Source of the DNA: a bacterium
Lineage (GTDB): Bacteria; Planctomycetota; UBA1135; GCA-002686595
Length of the DNA stretch: 35,704 nt
Reading direction: 5' to 3'
Assembly: GCA_030426785.1 (NCBI GenBank)
Contig: JAUHXY010000011.1
Location: 1-35,704, forward strand
Shown piece after piece: positions 8,246 through 18,027 of the stretch. Within the stretch, counting starts at the first letter, position 1. The number at the start of each line of letters is the position of its first letter. The notes beneath the pieces were generated by a model that did not search any database, was not told where the DNA came from, and saw only the letters and a program-made list of their open reading frames with translations. The position numbers and the translations under genes were made by a program.

Positions 8246-9130
8246 ATGCTCAATCGCTTTCAATTCACTCGCCTGCGCCCCAAGGCGCGGCCCCAAGCTC
8301 CGGCTCCCACCCGCACCCCTTCCCGGAGCCAAGACCAAGCGCCCGCTCGGGTGATTTGCGTCGCCAGCGGTAAGGGCGGAACGGGCAAGAGCATCATGGC
8401 CTCCAACCTGGCCATCACGCGGGCGCGCATGGGGGAACGGGTACTGCTCGTGGACTTCGACGCGGGCTTGGCCAACGCGCACTTGCTGCTCGGGCTAGCC
8501 CCCGATTACGACCTGGGCCACGTCATGGAAGGGCGGGTTTCGGCGCGCGATGCGCTGGTGGAGGGTCCGCTCGGAATGAAGTTGCTTTCCGGCGGGGTGG
8601 GTCGCGATGCGCTCGTGAACCCGACGCGGCGCGAGTTGGACCGACTCTTCAAGGCCTTGCGCCCCATGGAGGAGATGTTCGATCTGATCATCATCGATCA
8701 CGGCGCCGGCCTCGGGTACAGCACCGTGGCGCACTTGGCCGCGACCTCGACGTTGATCTTGGTCACCAACCACGAGGTGACCGCACTCTCCGATGGTTAC
8801 GCGCTCTACAAGCGCGCCATGATGGTCAACCGCGGCATGCGCGTCGGGTTGGTCGTCAACCGTGCACCCGACGAACGGCTCGCGATGGCGGGTCGGGATC
8901 GCTTCTGCACCGCGGCTCAGCGCTTCTTGGGTTGCCAACCCGAGTTCATCGGCTGGGTACCGGTGGACCCAGAGGTGGGACAAAGCGTGCAACGACGGGT
9001 CCCCGTCACGTTGGGCGCTCCGAACTCCGCGGCCGCCAAAGCGATCGGCAAGATCGCGGAGTGGACGCCTATTGACCACGCCCGCACGACAAGTGCATTC
9101 TACGACAAGGCTCGCAAGTCGCTGCGCTAA
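8246..9130 (+). CDS. MinD/FlhG-like P-loop ATPase (ParA superfamily)
   Basis: ORF open from 8183; likely ATG at 8246. Deviant Walker A CVASGKGGTGKSIMASNLA, then VLLVDFDAGLANAHLLLG and DLIIIDHGAGLG. Confidence 0.88.
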   Translation: MLNRFQFTRLRPKARPQAPAPTRTPSRSQDQAPARVICVASGKGGTGKSIMASNLAITRARMGERVLLVDFDAGLANAHLLLGLAPDYDLGHVMEGRVSARDALVEGPLGMKLLSGGVGRDALVNPTRRELDRLFKALRPMEEMFDLIIIDHGAGLGYSTVAHLAATSTLILVTNHEVTALSDGYALYKRAMMVNRGMRVGLVVNRAPDERLAMAGRDRFCTAAQRFLGCQPEFIGWVPVDPEVGQSVQRRVPVTLGAPNSAAAKAIGKIAEWTPIDHARTTSAFYDKARKSLR

Positions 9131-9296
9131 AGGATCCGCGTGACCCTGGTTGCGCTCCCCCAAGCCAAGCTCGCGAGTCCCCCCCCGACAACCGCATCCG
9201 AACGAGAAGGCCGCTTAGGTCTTTGAGCCCGGCGCGGTCCTTCCCGCTCGCGACATGACCCAAACGCGCCATTCCCACTGTCAACCCGGTCAAGGC

Positions 9297-10208
9297 ATGC
9301 AGGTCTTGACCTTCGTGAACCAGAAGGGCGGGTGCGGCAAAACGACGACCGCAATCAACCTGGCCGGTGCGCTCGCCCGACGCGGGGAGCGCGTGTTGGT
9401 CGTCGACTTGGACCCGCAAGCCCATGCCACGATGGGCCTCGGCGTGTACGGCGCAGAGGGGCCCGGCGCGGTCGAAGTGCTGCTCGACGAAGCCTACATC
9501 GAGCAAGCCATCCGCGAATTGCCGTCGGGCTTGCACCTGTTGCCCGCGCAGCCGCGCTTGGGCGAGTTCGAGGAGGTGTCCGAGCGCATGATCCACCCCG
9601 AGCAACGCTTGCGCTTCGCGCTCGATGCCGTTCGGGATCGCTACGACTACGTGATCGTGGACTGCCCGCCGCGCACCGACGGGGTGTTGTGTGCCAACGC
9701 CATGTTCGCGTGCACGACCGCCATGTTGGTGGTGGAGACCGGAGCGTTCGCGTTGCAGGGCGCCCTACAAGCCCTGCGCGTGCTCGAAGAGGTGGGGGAG
9801 AACCAAGAGCGGCGCTACCCGATCCGCGTCGTTGGAACCCTGTACGATCGGCGCACGCGCTTCGCCCGCGAGTTGCTGGTGGCGCTGCACAGCCGTTTCG
9901 GAACCGCCATGTTCGACACCGTCATCCGCACGAGCGTGCGTTTGCGGGAAGCCCCTGCCTTGGGCGTCACCGTCGACGTGCTGGACCCCGATTGTCGCGC
10001 AACCGCGGACTTCGCCGCTTTGGCGGAAGAGGTTTGTTGCGCGTTTGCGGAGGGGGCGGAAGCGACTCCCCTGCACGCCGGCACCGTGCAGGAATCCAAC
10101 ACCGCTGATGCCGCGCTGCCCGCGTCCGCTTCCGAAGCCGCCGGACCATTTTCCGCGCCTTCCGAAGCCCTGGAACCCTCCGGCCCGAATCGGCGCCCCA
10201 CGCCCTAA
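9297..10208 (+). CDS. ParA family ATPase
   Basis: Likely start MQVLTFVNQKGGCGKTTTAINLAGALARRGERVLVVDLDPQAHATMGLG (ORF open from 9255). YDYVIVDCPPRTDGV and TLYDRRTRFARELL motifs. Confidence 0.92.
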   Translation: MQVLTFVNQKGGCGKTTTAINLAGALARRGERVLVVDLDPQAHATMGLGVYGAEGPGAVEVLLDEAYIEQAIRELPSGLHLLPAQPRLGEFEEVSERMIHPEQRLRFALDAVRDRYDYVIVDCPPRTDGVLCANAMFACTTAMLVVETGAFALQGALQALRVLEEVGENQERRYPIRVVGTLYDRRTRFARELLVALHSRFGTAMFDTVIRTSVRLREAPALGVTVDVLDPDCRATADFAALAEEVCCAFAEGAEATPLHAGTVQESNTADAALPASASEAAGPFSAPSEALEPSGPNRRPTP

Positions 10209-10279
10209 CCCGACCAACTCGATCCATCGAAGGGCCAACCCGCGCCCCTTCTTCCACCGCCAACCGCACAGGCACGCCC

Positions 10280-11974
10280 ATGGATTCACTCGCCCTGCTC
10301 TGCAACCTCCACGCTGATGGCCCGGCCACCCTGGGCCAACTCCGTCGCGCGGGTTGCCAATCCCTCGCCGACCTGCAGCGTCTCGCGCCCCAGGAACTTG
10401 CTGATTTGTTACAGGTGCCCCCGGCCATGGCGAGGCGCTTGAACCGGGAAGCGCGGATTTTGGCCGATCGGGTAGGGGAGGACCCCCTCGACCCGGAAGA
10501 AGCTCCCGAGAACGTGGCGGTCCCCTTCGTAGAAGCCGACCCCTCGCCGGCCCGCGGCAGCACGCAAGCCGCGGTGGAACGCCTGCGTCCCATCGATCGC
10601 GAGATCGTCGACCAGGCCTTGTCCCGGCAGCCGGCCTTCCGCTCGCATGCGGACCAGCCCAAAAACGGCCAAGCCGAGCCTCGCAACCAGCCGACTTGGG
10701 AGTGGGGCGATGCGAAGCAGACCCAACCGAACGTCGCGCAAAACGACGAGGTCGAGGCCGCCCCCGTGGTCCCGCCGCCCGCCTTGGCTCCCAAGCCTCA
10801 TCCTGGCGCCGCTTTGATCGGCGCGGTCGACGGTTTGGATCGTGTCGTGGCGGGTGCGTTGGCCGCTGCGGGCGTCAACACGATCGAAGACCTAATCGAT
10901 CGCGACGCAGGTCCTTTGGCGCGCCAAACCGGCTTGAACTTCAGCCGCGTCCGCCGCTTCCAATTCTTGGCCCGCCGTGCGCTTTTGTCCGAACACGAGC
11001 CGGCCCCGGCACCCAAGTCCGAACCGCTGCCGCCGCGTGCGCCACAATCTCCGGCGGCCCAAACCGAAGCCACCGAAGCCACCACCGCATCCCAGCCGGA
11101 ACCTTCCGTGCAAGAGATCGTGCCCGCGCCGGCACCGACGCCCAAATTCACGGCGCGCCACGACGTCGCGACCCCCTTTGGAGCCCCCCTGCTGCCAAAG
11201 GAGTTGCAAACGATCGCGGACGAGCCCATCCACCTGCCCGCGAAGTCGGAGAACATCGCAGAACAGCCGGCGTCGATCGACTTGCCCGATCACCCGGTCG
11301 CCGAATTCGAACCCCAGTCCGGTGGTCCGATGGTCGCGCCGCAAGCCCTCGACGCGCCTTGGCGTCCCGAAGAGTTAGGGGATGGCGAGGCCGCGCAAGG
11401 GGCCGCTGGGGACGAGGCAGCCGAAACGGTCCTCGACCCGAAGCCGGTCCAAGAAGAAGCGCCTTCGGTGGTCGAAGACGAACCGAACGTCGAAACGCCC
11501 GTGACGCCCCTGGGCCGTTGGGTCCCCCGGGCTCTACGCGGCGTGGAAGAGACGCCCATCGAGTGCGTCGAGCCCGAGCCGGTGCTCGTGCCGCCTCCGC
11601 CGCCGCGCCGCTTCTGGGAGCCCAAGCGCTTTTGGGAGGCCCGTAAGAATCGTCGCGAAAAGGCCGCGCTCGAAGCGCGCTCCGAGACGGAGAACTTGCC
11701 CGATCCCGAAGAAGCCGTCGCTTCGCCGGTTCTGCCGGAGGTGCCCCGGCCCACGCAAACCGACCGGCAACCGTCGGTGACACCGGCCACTCCGACCGAT
11801 GGCGCGGTGCCCTGGGACTTCAGCACGCCGGAAGGCTCGGCGCAAAACGCTGGGACGCGCGCTGCGATGTCGCGCAAGGACTCGACTCTGGAAGCGCCGC
11901 GAGGCAAAGGCTTCGAGTTCTCCGAAACCAACAAGGAAACGACCCGCGAAGACGCGTCTGGTCCGTTCGCCTAA
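10280..11974 (+). CDS. hypothetical protein with two helix-hairpin-helix-like segments and long disordered Pro/Glu/Ala-rich regions
   Basis: 564 aa. Folded-looking segments ATLGQLRRAGCQSLADLQRLAPQELADLLQVPPAMARRLNREA and LDRVVAGALAAAGVNTIEDLIDRDAGPLARQTGLNFSRVRRFQFLARRAL are separated and followed by low-complexity sequence. Contains RRFWEPKRFWEARKNRREK. Confidence 0.75.
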   Translation: MDSLALLCNLHADGPATLGQLRRAGCQSLADLQRLAPQELADLLQVPPAMARRLNREARILADRVGEDPLDPEEAPENVAVPFVEADPSPARGSTQAAVERLRPIDREIVDQALSRQPAFRSHADQPKNGQAEPRNQPTWEWGDAKQTQPNVAQNDEVEAAPVVPPPALAPKPHPGAALIGAVDGLDRVVAGALAAAGVNTIEDLIDRDAGPLARQTGLNFSRVRRFQFLARRALLSEHEPAPAPKSEPLPPRAPQSPAAQTEATEATTASQPEPSVQEIVPAPAPTPKFTARHDVATPFGAPLLPKELQTIADEPIHLPAKSENIAEQPASIDLPDHPVAEFEPQSGGPMVAPQALDAPWRPEELGDGEAAQGAAGDEAAETVLDPKPVQEEAPSVVEDEPNVETPVTPLGRWVPRALRGVEETPIECVEPEPVLVPPPPPRRFWEPKRFWEARKNRREKAALEARSETENLPDPEEAVASPVLPEVPRPTQTDRQPSVTPATPTDGAVPWDFSTPEGSAQNAGTRAAMSRKDSTLEAPRGKGFEFSETNKETTREDASGPFA

Positions 11975-12013
11975 GCTCGACCTAGAAGCGCGGAAGCAAC
12001 GTCCGCGCGCCAC

Positions 12014-12048
12014 GGGCCGGTCCTCGCCGCGGGGACCGGCCCTTTTTT
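12014..12048 (+). terminator. Rho-independent terminator
   Basis: GGGCCGGTCC (12014-12023) pairs perfectly with GGACCGGCCC (12033-12042), followed by TTTTTT (12043-12048). Confidence 0.9.
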
Positions 12049-12098
12049 GCAATCCGTGGGGCTGCCTCCAGGCGGGTCGTATACTGTTGGCTCGCCCT

Positions 12099-13403
12099 AT
12101 GAGCCAGCCCACCCATCGATCGACTCCCTCCCAGGCCCCTTCCTCTGCCTCCTCGTCCCCCGAGGGCGAGGTGCACGCGCTGATCGACTCCGCGCGCCAG
12201 CGACCGGCTCAGGACCCCATTTTCGCGATCCACGGGGAAGCCAAGCGCCGCGCCGCCCTAGGAGAAGACGTGATCGACGCGAGCCTCGGCACGTTGATGG
12301 ACGAGGAAGGGCGTTTGGCGGTCATGCCCACGGTCGTGCGTGCGCTCGGTCAGGTGGATCCGAGCAAGGCCGCCGCCTACGCCCCGATCGCCGGGGAAGC
12401 GACCTTCAACCGGGCGGTCATCGAGGACGTCTTTGGCCCGGCCGGGCTCGCGGAGGCCAGCGATTGTGTGGCGACGGCCGGCGGCACAGGGGCGGTGCAC
12501 CACGCCGTCTTGAACATGTTGGACCGGGGCGAAAGCCTCCTGACCACCGACTATCACTGGGCGCCTTACCGCACGATCGCGGACCAATCCGAGCGCGGCG
12601 TGCGCACCTTCCGCATGTTCAACGCGGAGCGCCGTTTCGACTTGGAAGCGTTGGAGCGCAGCCTGCACGAGACCGCTGCCGTGCAGAAGCGGGTGTTGCT
12701 GATCCTCAACTTCCCGTGCCACAACCCGACCGGGTACAGCTTGAACGAGCGCGAATGGGCGGAGGTCAACCGGATATTGCGCTCCCTTGACAAGCGCTTG
12801 CCCGTCTCGGTTTTGCTCGACTTGGCCTATGCCAAGTACGGCGCACCGGGCACGGATGCCTGGACGCGGTTCGTGGGGGAGCTCGCCGGCGACATGCCGG
12901 TGCTCGCCGCCTGGTCCGCGTCGAAAGCCTTCGCGCAGTACGGAGCCCGCGTGGGGGGCCTGGCCGTCGCGATGCACGACGAAGCGGAACGCAAGCGCAT
13001 CGCGGCCGCGTTCGCCTATTCCTGCCGCGCCACGTGGTCGAACTGCAACCACCTGGGCATGTTGGCCGTCACCCAGCTGTTAACCGACGGTGGGTTGCGA
13101 GCCGGGGTGGAGCAAGATCGGGCGGCTTTGTTGGCCATGCTCGATGAGCGCGTGCAGAAGTTCAACGACGCTGCGGCCGCTCAAAACCTGCAGTACCCGC
13201 GATACGAAGGGGGTTTTTTCGTCACGGTCTTCACGACGGATCCTCAAGAAACCGCACGCCGTTGCCAGGCGGAAGGCCTTTTCATCGTGCCGATTCAAGG
13301 AGCCGTGCGGGTCGCTTTGTGCGCCACGCCCCAGAACCAAGTGGAACGCTTGGTCGGCATCTTGGCCCGGGGCGTAGCCGGTTTGCAGGGAGTGCCGGCG
13401 TGA
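12099..13403 (+). CDS. PLP-dependent class I/II aminotransferase (aspartate/aromatic-like)
   Basis: Likely start MSQPTHRSTPSQ at 12099. LNFPCHNPTGYSL, DLAYAKYG, WSASKAFAQYGARVGGL (PLP lysine), SCRATWSNCNHLG. Confidence 0.9.
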   Translation: MSQPTHRSTPSQAPSSASSSPEGEVHALIDSARQRPAQDPIFAIHGEAKRRAALGEDVIDASLGTLMDEEGRLAVMPTVVRALGQVDPSKAAAYAPIAGEATFNRAVIEDVFGPAGLAEASDCVATAGGTGAVHHAVLNMLDRGESLLTTDYHWAPYRTIADQSERGVRTFRMFNAERRFDLEALERSLHETAAVQKRVLLILNFPCHNPTGYSLNEREWAEVNRILRSLDKRLPVSVLLDLAYAKYGAPGTDAWTRFVGELAGDMPVLAAWSASKAFAQYGARVGGLAVAMHDEAERKRIAAAFAYSCRATWSNCNHLGMLAVTQLLTDGGLRAGVEQDRAALLAMLDERVQKFNDAAAAQNLQYPRYEGGFFVTVFTTDPQETARRCQAEGLFIVPIQGAVRVALCATPQNQVERLVGILARGVAGLQGVPA

Positions 13404-14185
13404 GCTCGGGACTACTCGAACACGCCTACGGGCCGCGGGTGGCCGTTCTGGACAACCCCTTTTTGCACACGGCCCTGCTGCGCATCGGGCAAACGAACAC
13501 GCCCCACCCCGAGGTCTTGGCTCTCCTGCGTGCCAGCTACACCGTCTTGGCGGCCCACGGGTTTGGAGCTCATCTACCGCGGGTGTGGAGGAGCGAGCCC
13601 ACGCGCATGGCGGAAGCGCATGGGGAGCAGGGGCACTGGCAAGGCCAGGTGCTCGACCCCTCCGAGCGCGTCGTGATTCTCGATGTGATCCGCGGAGGCA
13701 TCGTGCCCGCGCAAGTCTGTTTTGAACTGCTGACCCACGTCTTGCCCCTCGAAAATCTGCGTCTCGATCACGTCAACATGGCGCGCCAGGCCGGGCCCGA
13801 CGGACACGTGCAAAGCGTGGATCTGACGGGCAGCAAGATCGGTGGGTCCACCGAAGGCGTGACCCTGGTGGTGCCCGATCCGATGGGGGCGACCGGCTCC
13901 ACCCTGGTGCGGGCTTTGGAGCACCTGCAAGAGTCCTTCGGACGCCCCGCCCGAGTCCTTGCGATGCCCCTGATCGCGACCCCGGAGTTCCTGGCGCGGG
14001 TGCTTCCGGCGCATCCCGAACTGTACGTGGTGGCCGGCCGCGTCGACCGCGGGCTGAGTCCGGCGGAGGTGCTCGAGACCCCGCCGGGTACCCATTGGGA
14101 CCAGGAACGCGGCCTCGACGAGCACGACTACATCGTGCCCGGAGCGGGGGGGCTAGGGGAGGTGCTCAACAACTCCTGGTGTTGA
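13400..14185 (+). CDS. upp: uracil phosphoribosyltransferase
   Basis: Probable GTG start at 13400, overlapping the previous stop (GTGA). LDVIRGGIVPAQ, VVPDPMGATGSTLVRALEHL (PRPP loop), YIVPGAGGLGEVLNN. Confidence 0.88.
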   Translation: MSSGLLEHAYGPRVAVLDNPFLHTALLRIGQTNTPHPEVLALLRASYTVLAAHGFGAHLPRVWRSEPTRMAEAHGEQGHWQGQVLDPSERVVILDVIRGGIVPAQVCFELLTHVLPLENLRLDHVNMARQAGPDGHVQSVDLTGSKIGGSTEGVTLVVPDPMGATGSTLVRALEHLQESFGRPARVLAMPLIATPEFLARVLPAHPELYVVAGRVDRGLSPAEVLETPPGTHWDQERGLDEHDYIVPGAGGLGEVLNNSWC

Positions 14186-14346
14186 GCCGAGACCGCGATC
14201 CGTCGCGTTTTTTCTGCCCCCAACCCTTGCTCCGCATCGGATACAGGGCGAAAAGGGGCCCGGAAAGGGCCGCTGTCGTGTAGACTTCGCGGCCTTGCTG
14301 TTCTCCGACCCCGATCGGATCCCCCTGTCGACCCCCCGATTCCTCC

Positions 14347-14685
14347 ATGACCTACGTCGTCACCGAGCCCTGCGTCAAGTGTAAGTTCACCGACTGCGTG
14401 GACGTATGCCCCGTCGATTGCTTTACCGAAGGGAAGAACTTCCTCGCGATCAATCCGGACGAGTGCATCGACTGTGGCGCCTGCGTTCCGGAGTGCCCCG
14501 TCGAGGCCATCTACGAGGAGTCGGAAGTGCCGGACAAGTGGGCTGAATACGTCGAGCTGAACGCCAAACTGGCGGAGTCTTGGCCGACCATCACTGGCCG
14601 CAAAGATCCGCTCGACACCGCCGAGGAATTCAAAGGCGTCGAAAGCAAGCGCGAACATCTGAGCGAGGAGCCCTTCGCGGGCTAA
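14347..14685 (+). CDS. fdxA: 7Fe-8S/4Fe-4S type ferredoxin
   Basis: 112 aa. [65 protein letters not shown], classic FdxA sequence. Confidence 0.95.
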   Translation: MTYVVTEPCVKCKFTDCVDVCPVDCFTEGKNFLAINPDECIDCGACVPECPVEAIYEESEVPDKWAEYVELNAKLAESWPTITGRKDPLDTAEEFKGVESKREHLSEEPFAG

Positions 14686-14787
14686 GCCGCTCTGACCTCC
14701 CCAGCCACCCGGATCGATCCGGGGGGTGGGTACCCGGATCTTCCGGGACCTGCGCGTATCCTGTTGGATGCACGTGCCACAACTCGA

Positions 14788-14811
14788 GGGGCTACTGAGC
14801 CCCATTCTTTT
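14788..14811 (+). terminator. hairpin plus T-rich tail downstream of fdxA
   Basis: GGGGCT (14788-14793) / AGCCCC (14798-14803), ACTG tetraloop, tail ATTCTTTT. Confidence 0.6.
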
Positions 14812-14942
14812 CGTCGCCGGCAGGATCGTACGGGACTCTACGCTAGGCGTAGGGGCGTGCGGTAGGGGCCGGGACAGCGTCGTGCTCTCGATTGGGTTTT
14901 CTGGAGCTTGTCGCATTACCCGCAACCAGCGGAGAAACCCCA

Positions 14943-17282
14943 ATGAGTGATCCCACGCAACCGGATCCCCTCGAAGACGTCGAGGGTTCCGAAGAAAACG
15001 TTTTGTCCCCCTACGCGGCTGAGTCCGAGGCCGGCGAAGTCGAGAACGACGAGGAAACCGGCGCGGAAGTCGGACTCGAGCCGGAAGAAGACTCCGCCGA
15101 AGAGGATTCGGACGAGGAGTCCGGTCCGGACTGGTGGGGCCAAGTGCCCGAACCCTTGCAGCGCGCGCTGCTCGATCAGGAATACGACACCCTGACCGCC
15201 GTGCAGGAAGCGGCCGTGCAAGCCTTAGCCGAAGGCCGCGATCTGCGCATCACGTCGCAGACCGGTTCCGGCAAGACGGTGGCGCTCGGCTTGGCCATGG
15301 CGCCCACGCTGATCGAAGCGGCGGCCGAAAAGCGCTCTTCCAAGCGCACGCTCGGCCCCGTCGGCCTCGTGATCGCCCCGACCCGCGAACTGGCGGGACA
15401 GGTGCAGCGGGAATTGATGTGGCTGTACAAGCACATCAAGAACCTGCGCGTCGAATGCGTTACCGGCGGCACGCCGATCGGTCCGGAAGGCAAGCGTTTG
15501 GCGACCAGCCCGCTCGTCTTGGTAGGCACCCCTGGGCGCTTGCTCGACCATGTGCGACGTGGGGGCCTCGATCTGTCCCTCGTGCAGCAGTTGGTGCTCG
15601 ACGAAGCCGACCAGATGCTCGACTTGGGCTTCCGGGACGAGCTCGATGCCATTCTGGAAGGGACCCCGGCCGGGCGCCACACGCACCTCGTGTCGGCCAC
15701 TTTCCCCGAAGCGATCCAGCAGCTCGCCCAGCGCTACCAAGCCAATGCGCTGCACGTGGAAGGCACGCGCCTCGGTGCGGCCAACGCGGACATTGAACAC
15801 GTCGGCTACTGGGTGAACCGCGTGACGCGCTACGGCGTGCTGGTGAACCAGCTGCTCATGGCGGGCGATGAGCGCGCTCTGATCTTCGTCGCCACGCGGC
15901 GCGATACGGCCATGTTGGCCGATCAGTTGTGCAACGACGGTTTCTCGGCAGCCGCCCTTTCGGGCGACCTGCAGCAGAAGCAGCGCGATCGCACCTTGGG
16001 AGCTTTCCGTTCCGGCGCGGTGCGCATCTTGGTCGCCACCGACGTGGCCGCGCGCGGCTTGGACATTTCCGACGTGCCCCTCGTCATCCAAGGCGAGCCG
16101 CCCAGGGACGGCGAGGTCTACATCCACCGCTCCGGTCGCACCGGGCGGGCGGGGAACCGCGGTACCTGCGTATTGCTCGGCCCCTCGAACGGCAAGCGGC
16201 GCGTGATGCGCATGCTGCAGGACGCGGGCGTTTCCATGGAATGGCGCGACGTGCCCACGGCGGAGCAAGTGCGCGAAGTGCAACAAAACCGCACCGCCGA
16301 CCGCGTGCGCGGGCAGCTCGAAACCGCTCCGGACCCCACCGAAACGCACTTGGAGCTCGCTCGCGAGTTGCTGGACGATGCGGAGCCCGCCGAAGTGATC
16401 GCCCAATTGCTGGGGCAACTGCCTGGGCAAGGACCGGTGGAGCCTTACCAGGTGCAGAACGCGCCGACGAAGGGTTCGAAAAGAGACCGGGACGACCGGC
16501 CCGAGCGCTCCTTCGACCGCAAGGAGTTCTCGAATCAGCGCCGCGATTCTTCGTTCGGTTCCAAGTTCGCGATCAACTGGGGTCGCCAGCAGGGCGCCAA
16601 CGCGGGGCGCATCCTGGCGATCATCTGTCGTCGTGGCGGTATCCAGTCCAACGACGTGGGAGCGATTCGCCTGGGCCCCAGCTCCAGCACCTTCGAGATC
16701 GCGGATCACGTGGCGGCCAGCTTTGCGGAGCAGGCCAAGCAATTCGACCCCCGCGATCCCGGGATCCGTATCCGACCGGCCGGCAAAGGAACCGGCGGGC
16801 ACGGCAATCATGGCTCGCGCGATCGGTACGAGGAGGAGGAGCGCGGCGGCTTCGCTCCCCGGCGCGGTGGATTCGCTCGCCGTCGTGGTGGTCGCGGTCG
16901 CGGCGGTTCGCGCCGTGGCTTCGAGGGTCGCGACGATCGCTACGAGCGCCGGGATGAGGATCGCGGCGGCTACCAAGACCAAGATCGTGGTGGCTACGCC
17001 CCGCGCCGTGGTGGCTTTGGCGGTGGCCGGGGCCGAGGGCGCGGAGATCGTGACTACGGTCGCAGCGCGCGCTACCACTCCCAGGACGCTCCGCCGCCCC
17101 GTCACCCGGATGAACGTTCGCCCGACTCCTACGACCATGCGCAGAGCCCTTCGGTCTACGGTCGTCCTCGCGGTGGCCACGGGGGTGGAGCCCGGCGCGG
17201 TGGCCCGCGCCGAGGCGGTCCCCGGCGTGGCGGTGGTTTCCGACGCGGCGGCGGTCGTGGTCGGGGCCGCGGGCGCTACTAA
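14943..17282 (+). CDS. DEAD-box ATP-dependent RNA helicase with DbpA-like RNA-binding domain and RGG-rich C-terminus
   Basis: Likely start MSDPTQPDPLEDVEG at 14943. QTGSGKT, APTRELA, GTPGRLLDH, LDEADQMLDLGF, SATFPE, ATDVAARGLDISDV, HRSGRTGRAG. DbpA-like segment WGRQQGANAGRILAIICRRGGI. C-terminal RGG/RGR repeats. Confidence 0.95.
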   Translation: MSDPTQPDPLEDVEGSEENVLSPYAAESEAGEVENDEETGAEVGLEPEEDSAEEDSDEESGPDWWGQVPEPLQRALLDQEYDTLTAVQEAAVQALAEGRDLRITSQTGSGKTVALGLAMAPTLIEAAAEKRSSKRTLGPVGLVIAPTRELAGQVQRELMWLYKHIKNLRVECVTGGTPIGPEGKRLATSPLVLVGTPGRLLDHVRRGGLDLSLVQQLVLDEADQMLDLGFRDELDAILEGTPAGRHTHLVSATFPEAIQQLAQRYQANALHVEGTRLGAANADIEHVGYWVNRVTRYGVLVNQLLMAGDERALIFVATRRDTAMLADQLCNDGFSAAALSGDLQQKQRDRTLGAFRSGAVRILVATDVAARGLDISDVPLVIQGEPPRDGEVYIHRSGRTGRAGNRGTCVLLGPSNGKRRVMRMLQDAGVSMEWRDVPTAEQVREVQQNRTADRVRGQLETAPDPTETHLELARELLDDAEPAEVIAQLLGQLPGQGPVEPYQVQNAPTKGSKRDRDDRPERSFDRKEFSNQRRDSSFGSKFAINWGRQQGANAGRILAIICRRGGIQSNDVGAIRLGPSSSTFEIADHVAASFAEQAKQFDPRDPGIRIRPAGKGTGGHGNHGSRDRYEEEERGGFAPRRGGFARRRGGRGRGGSRRGFEGRDDRYERRDEDRGGYQDQDRGGYAPRRGGFGGGRGRGRGDRDYGRSARYHSQDAPPPRHPDERSPDSYDHAQSPSVYGRPRGGHGGGARRGGPRRGGPRRGGGFRRGGGRGRGRGRY

Positions 17283-17308
17283 GCGATCGTTTCCTTCGGG
17301 AAGCAACC

Positions 17309-17342
17309 CAGCGAGCCGGGTCCTCAAGGATCCGGCTCGCTG
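17309..17342. terminator. hairpin downstream of the helicase gene
   Basis: CAGCGAGCCGG (17309-17319) pairs with CCGGCTCGCTG (17332-17342), with an additional TCC/GGA inside. No T-tract. Confidence 0.5.
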
Positions 17343-17457
17343 CATTCACGCCCCATGCTGAGACGCGTGGGGGGCGGTTCACTTTCAGTCGGGAGCCTCC
17401 CCAGGCCGATGAGCCGAACGGGAATACGCCCAACGGCCCATCGACCCACAAGCCTCA

Positions 17458-17990
17458 TGTCCACCGCCACCTCCGCAAGCACCGAATCGACCACCGCGCC
17501 CTCCCAAGCCGATGAGGCGCGCCTGTTGGCCCGCTGCGTCACCGCCTTGGGTTGGTGCTTCGCCGCTCAAGTCGTGGTGATCGCCGGAGTGATGCGCGGC
17601 GTGGAGCCGACGCCCGCCCAGGCTGCCGTATGGGCCGGCGTAGCCGCTCTGTGCGTGCTCGGCGCCATCACCACCTTCGCCCGCGTGCGCGGTGGACACA
17701 CCGTCGCGCTAGCGATCTGCGGAACGATTCTCGGTGTCAATCTGACGGCCTTGGTCATCGAGGCGAGCGCGGGGGTCTCCGCCTTCGCACCGATCCCCGG
17801 TCCTCTGGGTACCCTCATCCTTCCGGCCTTCTTCGCCTTGGTATTGCACCACGCGGGCGAAGAGTTCCGCGCACAGCCCGGCGACCCGACCCCCGAACTG
17901 CCGACCGGTGCCCCCGAAACGTCCGAAGACAAAACGCCGGCGCGCCACGAGTCCGAAATCGACCGCACCCGCCGCTCGCGCGCAGCGTAG
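17458..17990 (+). CDS. hypothetical integral membrane protein
   Basis: ORF open from 17355; likely start MSTATSASTESTTAPS near 17458 (alternative ATG at 17410). About four hydrophobic segments. Confidence 0.65.
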
Positions 17991-18027
17991 GATTTATTTC
18001 TGACGCTTCCCTGCTGCGCTCGGGCAT

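Noticed and set aside
15225-17345. 706-aa minus-strand ORF
   Set aside because: Antisense shadow of the DEAD-box helicase in GC-rich sequence. Low-complexity, no recognisable family.
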